Origin: a virus
Length of the DNA: 54,635 nucleotides
IMG/VR virus record: IMGVR_UViG_3300047322_000465
Coordinates: 1-54,635 of that record
Strand: one strand, 5' to 3'
Numbering within the stretch: the first letter of the stretch is position 1; every line of letters begins with the position of its first letter. The notes under the pieces were generated by a model. It was not told the DNA's origin, made no database searches, and saw nothing but the letters and a program-made list of their open reading frames with translations. Position numbers and translations under genes: made by a program. This document shows positions 48,665 through 54,635 of this stretch, piece by piece.

Positions 48665-48847
48665 CTAGTAGCCGTACATGTACCGGGCGCGGTCCTGAGC
48701 GCGCTCGAAGCTGGGGGACCAGACGATTACCATGAGCTGGAAGTGGGGGTCGGCGAAGTGGTTATCGCGCCGGGTCTCCGCAGCCAGGAATCCGGGGTGC
48801 GGCCCGCTGACAACCGTTCCGCGCGGGGCGATGACGTAGAATCCCAT
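48665..48847 (-). CDS. Small hypothetical protein
   Basis: This 60-residue protein (GFYVIAPRGTVVSGPHPGFL; RAQDRARYMYGY at the end) has GAGGAGAT about 7 bases upstream of its ATG. It forms a single-gene cassette between an operator and a terminator, a position often filled by host-interaction or anti-defence proteins, but nothing in the sequence shows a function. Confidence 0.65.
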   Translation of the reverse strand: MGFYVIAPRGTVVSGPHPGFLAAETRRDNHFADPHFQLMVIVWSPSFERAQDRARYMYGY

Positions 48848-48886
48848 TTCGATCTCCTCGGTAGCTTTCCTCTTGCTTATAGTGAG

Positions 48887-48914
48887 AGCCTACCAGGTAC
48901 CTGTTAGGTCCCAC
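48887..48914 (-). promoter_or_regulatory. Operator/promoter for the 48665 gene
   Basis: CTACCAGGTACCTGTTAG (48890-48907) with -10 TAGGCT (48892-48887) on -. The -35 is degenerate (GTGGGA), so basal activity may be low. Confidence 0.75.
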
Positions 48915-48919
48915 AACCC

Positions 48920-49105
48920 CTACGGGGAAATCTCTTTCTGCGGTGCGACTTCGTCCCACACTCCGAGCGTGGCCAGCACGTTGCGGAAGTACGCCAGCAC
49001 GTCCGCGCGCACTGCGCTGACCGTGGCCTCGGTGCCGAACGTGGTCGCCCAGCGCTCGACGTCCACCTCGTGCGTGACGCCGAGCGCCTTCACCTTGATG
49101 ATCAT
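48920..49105 (-). CDS. Small hypothetical protein
   Basis: This 61-residue protein starts MIIKVKALGVTHEVDVERWA and continues into VSAVRADVLAYFRNVLATLG, an alpha/beta pattern. GGGAGAAG is upstream. It is last in the operon from the operator at 50217. No family is recognised. Confidence 0.65.
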   Translation of the reverse strand: MIIKVKALGVTHEVDVERWATTFGTEATVSAVRADVLAYFRNVLATLGVWDEVAPQKEISP

Positions 49106-49114
49106 GACTTCTCC

Positions 49115-49438
49115 CTACAGCTTCCGGTATGCCCTGATGTGCGCCTTCACGCCCTTGATCAAGGGGCTTCCCATGTCGCAGCCGAAGTCGACGTCGGTGT
49201 ACTTCTCCAGCCGGTCGATGAAGTCCTGCCAGTCGACGCGCCCCTCCGCGTACCAGCCGTCGGCGATCTCCTCGGCCACCCTGTAGATCTCGTCCCGCCC
49301 CATCTCCTCGGCCGGGCTCCAGATCCATGAGCACTCGCTACCGTCCCGGTCATCCTGGTGGTGCTCCGGGTACCCCTGGTACCGCAGGTCACAGCCGCAG
49401 GTGGGGCACTCGTCGGGGCACGTCTTGTTGGTCTTCAT
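49115..49438 (-). CDS. Hypothetical protein with zinc-ribbon start
   Basis: This 107-residue protein has CPDECPTCGC near residue 7, a likely zinc-binding knuckle, then a helical acidic region (EIYRVAEEIADGWYAEGRVD). The ATG overlaps the preceding stop. Confidence 0.7.
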   Translation of the reverse strand: MKTNKTCPDECPTCGCDLRYQGYPEHHQDDRDGSECSWIWSPAEEMGRDEIYRVAEEIADGWYAEGRVDWQDFIDRLEKYTDVDFGCDMGSPLIKGVKAHIRAYRKL

Positions 49439-49737
49439 GCCTTGGTGCTCCTGACTGCCAGGTAGGGAACGCCCGGGTGTCCGCAGGAGTACGCGGTGTA
49501 CGGGTCTTCCGGCGCGGTGTAGTTGCCGTGCGGGTTGCACCGGTCGCAGACCTGGACTCGGAGCACGTCAGCGGCCTTGCGCAACGCGGCGCGCGCCGCC
49601 CAGATCACCTGACCGTCGAAGTACTCGGCAGTCTCGGTTGCCGACTCCAGAGCGTCGTAGGCGGCCTGGAGTTTGGCAATGGTGGCGCGGTAGCGGGCCA
49701 CCGTCATGGTGGCGTTCTTCACCCTCGTGATCTTCAC
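49435..49737 (-). CDS. Hypothetical helical protein with CxxC and CxH
   Basis: This 100-residue protein has a helix (TMTVARYRATIAKLQAAYDA), CDRC near residue 64 and CGH near 84, which together could bind zinc. The GTG start overlaps the previous stop. Confidence 0.65.
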   Translation of the reverse strand: MKITRVKNATMTVARYRATIAKLQAAYDALESATETAEYFDGQVIWAARAALRKAADVLRVQVCDRCNPHGNYTAPEDPYTAYSCGHPGVPYLAVRSTKA

Positions 49738-49934
49738 GCGAACATCTCCTCAAACTGCTGGTCAGCGATGCGCTGACGCTGGATGGAACCCTTGCGGGTA
49801 AGGCCGCCGCCGGCGCCGAGGTACCCGAGCGACTTCAACTCCGCGATCACCTCGCGCGGCGTGGCCGGTCCGCAGGTGGAGCCCTGACGCATCGTGCCGA
49901 TGTTCATCAGGGCGGTGCGGGCGGCGGTGCTCAT
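49734..49934 (-). CDS. Small winged-helix-like protein
   Basis: This 66-residue protein (TPREVIAELKSLGYLGAGGG; LTRKGSIQRQRIADQ) has the helix-wing pattern of a small winged helix. It overlaps the next upstream gene by an ATGA and looks like a divergent relative of it. Confidence 0.62.
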   Translation of the reverse strand: MSTAARTALMNIGTMRQGSTCGPATPREVIAELKSLGYLGAGGGLTRKGSIQRQRIADQQFEEMFA

Positions 49935-50173
49935 CGCTGACCAGCCGCCGCGCTCGCGGTCCACTCCGCCAGTGCGGCCTTCCCCGTGTCCGTCGCGCGC
50001 CACCCGAGGGCGTTGTCCAGGGGCTCGATCAGGCCCGCGCGCTGGATGGCGTTGAAGCCGTTGGCGTAGCGCGCCTCGTGAATACGCCGGATGGCGGCGA
50101 GGGTCTCGGTGGTGGGCTGCGCGACGTGCGCCAGGATGGCAGCGGTACTCCGACTCAGGTCCATCTTGATCAT
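49931..50173 (-). CDS. Small winged-helix-like protein
   Basis: This 80-residue protein (ATLAA-type helix, then GFNAIQRAGLIEPLDNALGW and RATDTGKAALAEW) fits a winged-helix fold and opens the operon. It may regulate its own operon or phage genes. Assignment is by pattern. Confidence 0.65.
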   Translation of the reverse strand: MIKMDLSRSTAAILAHVAQPTTETLAAIRRIHEARYANGFNAIQRAGLIEPLDNALGWRATDTGKAALAEWTASAAAGQR

Positions 50174-50213
50174 TTCCGGCTCCCTCGGTTCGCTCTCACT
50201 TGCTTACTCACTT

Positions 50214-50241
50214 AGTCTACCAGGTACCTGTTAGGTGTCAA
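50214..50241 (-). promoter_or_regulatory. Operator/promoter for the 50173-48920 operon
   Basis: TTGACA (50241-50236), 16 bases and TAGACT (50219-50214) on - enclose CTACCAGGTACCTGTTAG (50217-50234). Confidence 0.9.
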
Positions 50242-50246
50242 GGGGC

Positions 50247-50275
50247 AAAAAAAGAGGCCCCCCGGAGGGGGCCTC
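50247..50275 (-). terminator. Rho-independent terminator
   Basis: On -, GAGGCCCCC and GGGGGCCTC form a 9-bp stem followed by seven T (A7 on + at 50247-50253). It ends the 50287 unit just before the next operator. Confidence 0.92.
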
Positions 50276-50286
50276 CCGGATGAGGG

Positions 50287-50520
50287 TCAGATCTCATCTA
50301 CCAGGGTGATCATGGTGTTGCGAGGGAGGGTGAACTTGAACATCCGCCCCGCCTCGTTCCGTGCGAACAGGTCGAAGGTGTTGAAGTCCGCGAGATCACG
50401 GGAGTAGGCGAAGTTGTCATCCACGCAGTGGACGGTGAGAACGTCGCCGCCGCGCTCGATCAGCGTTCCCTCGGCCAGGAACTGGACGGCGGTGGCGGTG
50501 AACTCGATCGTGGTGTTCAT
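50287..50520 (-). CDS. Hypothetical beta-rich protein
   Basis: This 77-residue protein (TIEFTATAVQFLAEGTLIER; FKFTLPRNTMITLVDEI) is a compact beta-rich domain with GAGGGAG upstream. It is a one-gene cassette between operator and terminator. No function is recognised. Confidence 0.68.
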   Translation of the reverse strand: MNTTIEFTATAVQFLAEGTLIERGGDVLTVHCVDDNFAYSRDLADFNTFDLFARNEAGRMFKFTLPRNTMITLVDEI

Positions 50521-50547
50521 GGTGACTCCCTCGGTAGGTGTGCCCTT

Positions 50548-50578
50548 AGTCTAACAGATACCTGTTAGGTACTGTCAA
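50548..50578 (-). promoter_or_regulatory. Operator/promoter with a 19-base spacer
   Basis: CTAACAGATACCTGTTAG (50551-50568), -10 TAGACT (50553-50548) and TTGACA (50578-50573). Three additional bases lengthen the spacer to 19, so it may be weaker. Confidence 0.85.
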
Positions 50579-50583
50579 GGGGT

Positions 50584-50615
50584 AAAAAAGAAGGCGCCCG
50601 AAGGCGCCTCTTTTC
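50584..50615. terminator. Bidirectional terminator
   Basis: GGCGCC arms within AAGGCGCC/GGCGCCTC form a hairpin flanked by A6 on one side and T4 on the other, ending the operon from 52143. Confidence 0.85.
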
Positions 50616-50633
50616 GCGGCTCCAGATGCGCGA

Positions 50634-50858
50634 CTAGGCGACCGCACTCCCGTCCGCGTTCCGCACCAGCCGGTAGCCGGTGGACGTGGGGACCATCCTC
50701 GACACGGCGACCTGCGTTCCGCGCCCGGTGTCCAGGTCGCGAAGGGATACCCGCGCGGCGTCCACGTGCACGACCTTCAGCCGACGCTCTCCGGCCCGCT
50801 TATCGTTGTCCTGCCAGATCTGCCCGACCTCGACCGGGACCCTCTCCAGCTTGCTCAC
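50634..50858 (-). CDS. DUF6354-like protein
   Basis: This 74-residue protein (VPVEVGQIWQDNDKRAGERR; VPTSTGYRLVRNADG) matches the pattern of small DUF6354 proteins in actinomycete phages; role unknown. The GTG at 50858 overlaps the previous stop and has GAGGGAG 8 bases upstream. Confidence 0.7.
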   Translation of the reverse strand: MSKLERVPVEVGQIWQDNDKRAGERRLKVVHVDAARVSLRDLDTGRGTQVAVSRMVPTSTGYRLVRNADGSAVA

Positions 50859-51235
50859 TTCTTCCACTCCCTCATGCCGGCCGCGCTCAGCCTGATCAGT
50901 GCCTTGCCGATGATCTCCAGCCGGTCCTCGACGGCCGGCACCTCCATGGCGCGCTTGCCCTGCTCGATCCGCTCCAGCGCGTCCTCCCAGTCCGTCATGA
51001 GCTGGCGAATCTTCAGGACGCCGACGGCGTAGAGCGAACGCAGGTTCTCCAGCTTGTCCCGCTCAGCGGCGAGCGCGTGGTACCCCTCGTGGATGTCGAT
51101 GCACAGCGTGCACCCGGTGTCCTCGTGCCGCGCGTGCGCCAGCTCCACCTCATCCGGCGGCGGGAAGTTCATGTTCTTCCGCGACCTGATGACGTACTCC
51201 TCGTGCGTGACCTGCTCACCGCCCCAGGTCGGCAT
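50855..51235 (-). CDS. Hypothetical protein with zinc-like motif
   Basis: This 126-residue protein has GCTLCIDIHEGYH near residue 42 (CxxC plus two His) and long charged helices (LMTDWEDALERIEQGKRAME). Its ATG overlaps the previous stop (TAATG). No family is recognised. Confidence 0.68.
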   Translation of the reverse strand: MPTWGGEQVTHEEYVIRSRKNMNFPPPDEVELAHARHEDTGCTLCIDIHEGYHALAAERDKLENLRSLYAVGVLKIRQLMTDWEDALERIEQGKRAMEVPAVEDRLEIIGKALIRLSAAGMREWKK

Positions 51236-52143
51236 TACTTCCCCGTCTCGATCAGTGAGGCGATGAACTCGGCGGTGCGCTCGGGGTACGGCAGCTCGCT
51301 CAGGTCCAGGTTGCGCACCATGTACGCGATCCGTTGGCGCTCGGCGGCGCGCTCGGTGTTCACCAGGTGCTCGACCTCACCCTTCGTGAGCAGGGACCTT
51401 TGCTGCATCTCGCCGATGGTGCGACCGGCCTGGATGACGCCCCCGATCCGCTCGCGTTCCTCGGCGCGCGCCTGATCGAGAAGCTGGGCAACCTCGTCCA
51501 ACGTGAGGGAGGTGGCCATGTTCACGTCGCGCGGGGGCGGGAACACTCGCTCGGCGGCGAGCGCCTGCTCGCGGTTCGCCCGCTCGACGGCAGCCAACTC
51601 CTCCCGGAGTGCCTTGTCGCTGGTGCCATGGCGGAGCGCGGCGGAGATGAACGGAAGCGTGTGCACCTGGTCGGCACCCCGGACGACGTCGCCGGACTGA
51701 CGCACGAAGGTCAGCATGGCGTCCACCTGCTCTGCGTTCGGCATCTCCTCCAGATGCAGCAATTCGCCTACCTCGTCATGGGTCAACTTCACCAGCGGGC
51801 GCAGGAAGCTGCGCACCTCGTCCACCACGCCCCACATCTGCTCCGGGCGTACACCGTCGCGCATGTGCACCTGGTCGGCCTGCTGTTGGACCTCGCCGTG
51901 CACCTCGTCCTGGAGAAGCTCCACCATGTTCGTCTTGCCACCGCTGGCGTTGTGCCCGAGAAGGTTTCCCCACAGCCCGTTGATGCGCTCGGCGATGACC
52001 TTCTTCATGTCCGCGAGAAGCTCGACGGTCCTGGCATCGAGTTCGGGAACACTCTCCGGGTTCTTCGCGGCCGGGATCTCATGCGCGTTCGGTCCACGGT
52101 CCCACCTGTTGGCGCCCTTCAGGGGCTCGTTCTCGCTGTCCAT
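51235..52143 (-). CDS. Large hypothetical helical protein
   Basis: This 302-residue protein is mostly helical. It includes LLADMKKVIAERINGLWGNL near 50, ELLQDEVHGEVQQQADQVHM near 80 and LTLDEVAQLLDQARAEERER near 220. No enzyme motif is seen; the length and coiled regions suggest a scaffold or interaction protein. GAGGAGAACGAG precedes the ATG. First gene of its operon. Confidence 0.68.
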   Translation of the reverse strand: MDSENEPLKGANRWDRGPNAHEIPAAKNPESVPELDARTVELLADMKKVIAERINGLWGNLLGHNASGGKTNMVELLQDEVHGEVQQQADQVHMRDGVRPEQMWGVVDEVRSFLRPLVKLTHDEVGELLHLEEMPNAEQVDAMLTFVRQSGDVVRGADQVHTLPFISAALRHGTSDKALREELAAVERANREQALAAERVFPPPRDVNMATSLTLDEVAQLLDQARAEERERIGGVIQAGRTIGEMQQRSLLTKGEVEHLVNTERAAERQRIAYMVRNLDLSELPYPERTAEFIASLIETGK

Positions 52144-52170
52144 CTCGTTCTCCTCGCTCGATGTTCCCTC

Positions 52171-52198
52171 AGTCTATCAGGTACCTGTTAGGTGTCAA
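52171..52198 (-). promoter_or_regulatory. Operator/promoter for the 52143 operon
   Basis: TTGACA (52198-52193), 16 bases and TAGACT (52176-52171) enclose CTATCAGGTACCTGTTAG (52174-52191). Confidence 0.9.
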
Positions 52199-52209
52199 GC
52201 ACGGAAACG

Positions 52210-52236
52210 GGGACCGTCGAAACGGCCCCCGGTCCC
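52210..52236 (-). terminator. Hairpin before the 52143 operator
   Basis: GGGACCG (52210-52216) pairs with CGGTCCC (52230-52236), just downstream of the 52239 gene. No T-run. Confidence 0.45.
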
Positions 52237-52238
52237 GA

Positions 52239-52466
52239 TCACGTGCGCGGAGTGCCCGTGCGCGGAATGGGCGGCGCGACGTAGCCGGTGGAGCGCTCGG
52301 GCTTGCTGGTGTCGTGCTTCGGGAGCGTCTTGGCGCCCTTGGCGGCGGCGGCGGCACGCAGCTCGGCGGTGCGCTGCTCGGGAGTCTGCTTGGCCATCTC
52401 TCGGTCCTCTCGCTGAACGCCCACGTTCTCGCGGGCGCGCTGGATGATGCGGTGTGCGTGGTGCAC
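52239..52466 (-). CDS. Small basic protein
   Basis: This 75-residue protein starts at a GTG with GGGAGG about 7 bases upstream; an inner ATG at 52397 with GAGAGG-like sequence is possible. Its helical middle (TPEQRTAELRAAAAAKGAKT) and basic, proline-rich end suggest a small nucleic-acid or protein ligand. No family is recognised. Confidence 0.55.
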   Translation of the reverse strand: MHHAHRIIQRARENVGVQREDREMAKQTPEQRTAELRAAAAAKGAKTLPKHDTSKPERSTGYVAPPIPRTGTPRT

Positions 52467-52492
52467 GTCAGTCCTCCCCAGGTCTGGCGGTG

Positions 52493-52524
52493 ATCCGGAC
52501 GGGGACCGAAGCCCCCGTCCGGAT
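52493..52524 (-). terminator. 12-bp stem terminator
   Basis: ATCCGGACGGGG (52493-52504) pairs with CCCCGTCCGGAT (52513-52524), abutting the stop of the DUF6011-like gene. Confidence 0.7.
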
Positions 52525-52526
52525 CA

Positions 52527-53045
52527 TCAGTAATCCAGTCGACCCGCGCAGATCGGGCCGATGCCGGCCTCGATGGACTCCTCGTTGGTCAGCGTGCGGG
52601 CGCAGACGCAGCACATCCCGTAGAGCGCGCCGTACGCCTTCGCCTCGGCGAGGGACATCTTGTGCGCCTGCGTGAGCTGGCGCACCACCCCGGTGGCGTA
52701 CTCGAACTTCTGGCTGTCCTTGTCCAGTCGCTTGGCGTAGAGGTGGCCGCTACCGTGCACGGCCTTCTGAACCTTGTAGATCTCGCCGTCCTTGACGTAC
52801 ATGCCCTCGGTGGCCGGGAGCGCCATGTCGCGCCGGACGTCGTCCAAGGATTCGGACATCGCAAGGTCGTACTCCGGCTGATTCTCGTCATGGGCCAGCG
52901 TCTCGGTCCGGATGCTCGCCACCGCGTCCTGGAGCCGCATCCGGTGGATCGGCGCGCGGGTGGGGGTCGGCATGACCGGTGCCGCACACTGACGGATCTC
53001 GTTGACGGTGGAGTGGCGACCCTTGCAGTGTCCGCACTTGATCAT
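52527..53045 (-). CDS. Zinc-finger protein with C-terminal DUF6011-like domain
   Basis: This 172-residue protein starts with CGHCKGRH, a zinc knuckle. The C-terminus CCVCARTLTNEESIEAGIGP followed by ICAGRL is the typical DUF6011 cysteine pattern of actinophages. Middle segment DGEIYKVQKAVHGSGHLYAK is beta-like. GAGGGAG precedes the ATG. The function is unknown, likely nucleic-acid related. Confidence 0.78.
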   Translation of the reverse strand: MIKCGHCKGRHSTVNEIRQCAAPVMPTPTRAPIHRMRLQDAVASIRTETLAHDENQPEYDLAMSESLDDVRRDMALPATEGMYVKDGEIYKVQKAVHGSGHLYAKRLDKDSQKFEYATGVVRQLTQAHKMSLAEAKAYGALYGMCCVCARTLTNEESIEAGIGPICAGRLDY

Positions 53046-53089
53046 TGGGTGCTCCCTCGGCGTGGTGTGTCGTTCGGCCTTACTCACCC

Positions 53090-53117
53090 AGCCTAACAGC
53101 TACCTGTTAGGTGTCAA
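53090..53117 (-). promoter_or_regulatory. Operator/promoter for the DUF6011-like gene
   Basis: TTGACA (53117-53112), 16 bases and TAGGCT (53095-53090) enclose CTAACAGCTACCTGTTAG (53093-53110). Confidence 0.9.
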
Positions 53118-53120
53118 CCC

Positions 53121-53474
53121 CTACCGGCATACGCACTTTCCCCGCTGGCCACAGCGCAACCAGCGGGGGCCGTCGACCGGGCCGGTGTCGTCGCGCTGGA
53201 GCACCTCGACCTCCCCGAACGCCATCCGCAGGCGCCCCAGCGTGGCCTCGGCGTTCACATCCGGCCCGGCGCGGTCCGGCCGCCGGGCGCTCACCGGGTC
53301 GCCCGGGTCGTGCGGCGTCCAGACGATGCCGCGCTCGGGGTGACGAATCTGCCACTCGCCCCCCTCGGCGATGATCAGCGCGCCGAGCACCTCCCACGCG
53401 GAGCCGTCGGGCGCCTGGATCTCGTCCCCGGGCGCCAGCTTGTCCCAGGTGGTCGGCCACCATGGGGCGCTCAT
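53121..53474 (-). CDS. Hypothetical beta-rich protein
   Basis: This 117-residue protein (KLAPGDEIQAPDGSAWEVLG; GEWQIRHPERGIVWTPHDPG) looks like a small beta-barrel domain of the type seen in several phage accessory proteins, ending RCGQRGKCVCR. The ATG overlaps the preceding stop. No family is recognised. Confidence 0.68.
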   Translation of the reverse strand: MSAPWWPTTWDKLAPGDEIQAPDGSAWEVLGALIIAEGGEWQIRHPERGIVWTPHDPGDPVSARRPDRAGPDVNAEATLGRLRMAFGEVEVLQRDDTGPVDGPRWLRCGQRGKCVCR

Positions 53475-53926
53475 CCGGCCGGCTCGCCGTCGGGCGCCCC
53501 GAAGTGCTGGCGCACCTGCGCCTGCCGCAGCTCGTCCGACGGGTCATCGTGGCCGAGCAGACGTACCCAGACCTCGTAGGCCGCGCCGTTCTCCTCGCGA
53601 TCCACGAAGTAGTGGAATGCCTCGGTGGTGAAGTCCACGATTCCAGCCGGGGGTGCCATGCGCTGGCACAGGGCCGACCCCAGCGTCATAGCGTGCCGCT
53701 GGCGCGCCTCGGCCTCCTGGATCGTGGTCGACCGCTGGAGGATGAGCACGGGCGCATCCCCGTCCAGCCGCGACTCGTAGAACCGGAGCAGGTTCTCCAG
53801 GTTGGTCAGGGTCGCCTCCAGCACCTGCGACAGCTCGTGACCGAGCGACAGCCCGTTGCCGGCGTGCATGAGCGTGCGGCGGAGGCCCTGAACGACCAGG
53901 TCCAGGGTCTCTTCGGGGGTGCTCAT
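53471..53926 (-). CDS. Hypothetical helical protein
   Basis: This 151-residue protein is mostly helical (TLDLVVQGLRRTLMHAGNGL; ATLTNLENLLRFYESRLDG), with an aromatic segment FHYFVDREENGAAYEVWVRL. Its ATG overlaps the stop of the first gene in the operon (TCAT on +). No family is recognised. Confidence 0.65.
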   Translation of the reverse strand: MSTPEETLDLVVQGLRRTLMHAGNGLSLGHELSQVLEATLTNLENLLRFYESRLDGDAPVLILQRSTTIQEAEARQRHAMTLGSALCQRMAPPAGIVDFTTEAFHYFVDREENGAAYEVWVRLLGHDDPSDELRQAQVRQHFGAPDGEPAG

Positions 53927-54456
53927 TCGAACGGGTCCGCTTCGCGCGGGGCGACCGGCTCCAGGTCGTAGTTCAGTCGGAACGTGGCCGGGTCGATGCC
54001 GAGATTGACCAGCCTCGGTCGCAAGAGAGTTTCCTCGATCTCGTCCAGAACCGGCTGGAGCGCTTTGCGCACCTTCCGCCAATTGCGATCCCACGCCACG
54101 CGACCGAGGCTGCGCAACAGGGCGTCGAGCACGCCGTTCGCGGTACCGGAATCCTCCAATTCGACCACGAAGGCGTGGATCTCCTCAGCCACGTCCTCGA
54201 CGCTGGCAGGGTACGGACCGTCCAGCGGGTCGCCGGAGAGTGGTCGAAGCGCAATTACCTCCTCCAGGCGCGCGGTGACGGTGGGGGGCGCAGCGAATAG
54301 CGGCAACAGGTCATACAGACGATTGCTCGCGCTCTCCAGGTCGGCCTGAACGCCGCGCAGACCGGGGGCCGGGGCGTCATCGTGTTCCAGCAGATCGCGC
54401 ACGCTTCCCTGGATCAGGGTCAATACGCGATCCAGCTCTCTCAGCTCTTCATCCAT
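53923..54456 (-). CDS. Hypothetical acidic helical protein
   Basis: This 177-residue protein opens the operon (53923, 53471, 53121). It is helical and acidic (ELDRVLTLIQGSVRDLLEHD; DVAEEIHAFVVELEDSGTAN). The ATG at 54456 is only 6 bases after the TAGGCT -10 of the shared operator, so its message may be leaderless. It is divergent from the RHH regulator. No family is recognised. Confidence 0.68.
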   Translation of the reverse strand: MDEELRELDRVLTLIQGSVRDLLEHDDAPAPGLRGVQADLESASNRLYDLLPLFAAPPTVTARLEEVIALRPLSGDPLDGPYPASVEDVAEEIHAFVVELEDSGTANGVLDALLRSLGRVAWDRNWRKVRKALQPVLDEIEETLLRPRLVNLGIDPATFRLNYDLEPVAPREADPFE

Positions 54457-54458
54457 GC

Positions 54459-54490
54459 CGACAGCCTAACAGGTACATGGTAGAGTTGCA
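54459..54490. promoter_or_regulatory. Divergent operator between RHH regulator and - arm
   Basis: CTAACAGGTACATGGTAG (54466-54483) lies between two -10 elements: TAGGCT on - (54468-54463) for the 54456 gene, and TAGAGT on + (54481-54486) for the RHH gene across the circle junction. Neither -35 is strong. One bound regulator could control both directions, including its own gene. Confidence 0.8.
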
Positions 54491-54502
54491 CAACACCTAC
54501 CG

Positions 54503-54628
54503 AGAGGCTCACGAAGATGGCACGGAATCAGGGGTTGACCACGCAGCTCAGCGCGATGGTCACACAGCAGATGAGAGACCGGATCGATGCCCTGGAGGCG
54601 CTGTACCCGGTCAGCCGCGCGGATGTGG
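54503..54628. repeat. Terminal direct repeat, right copy
   Basis: Identical to 1-126. The following seven bases (ACCATCG) do not match the continuation of the left copy (TGCGCGA), which is typical of noise at a contig end. Confidence 0.95.
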
Positions 54629-54635
54629 ACCATCG
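54517..54635 (+). CDS. Partial copy of the tandem RHH gene
   Basis: This is the start of the gene at 15-374, cut by the window end. It carries the gene's upstream promoter region (54459-54490), which is absent from the left end of the window. It is the same gene, not a second one. Confidence 0.9.
   Translation, partial: MARNQGLTTQLSAMVTQQMRDRIDALEALYPVSRADVDH

Noticed and set aside
48916-48926. CCCCTACGGGG hairpin as a terminator near 48920
   Set aside because: Only a 4-bp stem with no T-run; too weak to call.

Overview
The window is an almost complete genome of a tailed, siphovirus-like phage of a high-GC actinomycete. The last 133 bases begin a second copy of the window start: 1-126 equals 54503-54628, giving a unit of about 54,502 bp, so the map is circular or terminally redundant. 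An actinomycete host is suggested by high GC, a WhiB protein, frequent GTG starts, and proteins resembling actinobacterial families (DUF6011, DUF6354, DUF6197, DUF2637, Prim-Pol replicases). The transfer-like module resembles those of streptomycete plasmids, so a mycelial host (Streptomyces, Micromonospora or relatives) is likely, but the species cannot be read from the sequence.

Layout. From 1 to 42061 nearly all genes are on the + strand: a tandem ribbon-helix-helix (RHH) regulator; a primase-polymerase/helicase; an AT-rich non-coding region with iterons and an inverted repeat (candidate origin, 2700-3000); small genes with a RuvC-like resolvase and an RNA ligase; terminase; lysis genes (amidase and holin-like proteins); a 6 kb block (10066-16205) resembling the Spd/TraB transfer genes of streptomycete plasmids; then portal, MuF-like protein, protease, a glycosyltransferase/methyltransferase cassette, capsid, tail tube, a repetitive fibre, head-tail connectors, tail assembly proteins, tape measure, minor tail proteins and another glycosyltransferase. 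A strong terminator at 42060-42097 separates this arm from the - strand arm (42152-54456). That arm carries a sliding-clamp-like protein, WhiB, an SSB-like protein, a RecB/Cas4-like exonuclease, an SF2 helicase, a tRNA locus and about 20 small accessory genes. Two isolated - strand regulator genes lie inside the + arm (9752-9925 and 32553-32996).

Regulation. Nine near-identical 18-bp palindromes (consensus CTAACAGGTACCTGTTAG) each lie between the -35 and -10 of a promoter. They head the 3060 operon, the tRNA locus, six - strand operons and the divergent junction at 54466-54483. In the - arm they alternate with terminators, giving self-contained promoter/operator-gene-terminator cassettes. The tandem RHH protein, transcribed from one of these sites, is the best candidate for the regulator. 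A second, smaller promoter family (TTGACGTAT-type) links the gene at 11080 with genes at 43424 and perhaps 44393.

No integrase, excisionase, ParA/ParB or DNA polymerase was recognised. A Prim-Pol replicase, candidate iteron origin, shared operator and plasmid-like transfer block without an integrase suggest an extrachromosomal phage-plasmid that may also spread between cells by a TraB-type route. That is the most interesting hypothesis here, and it is inference.
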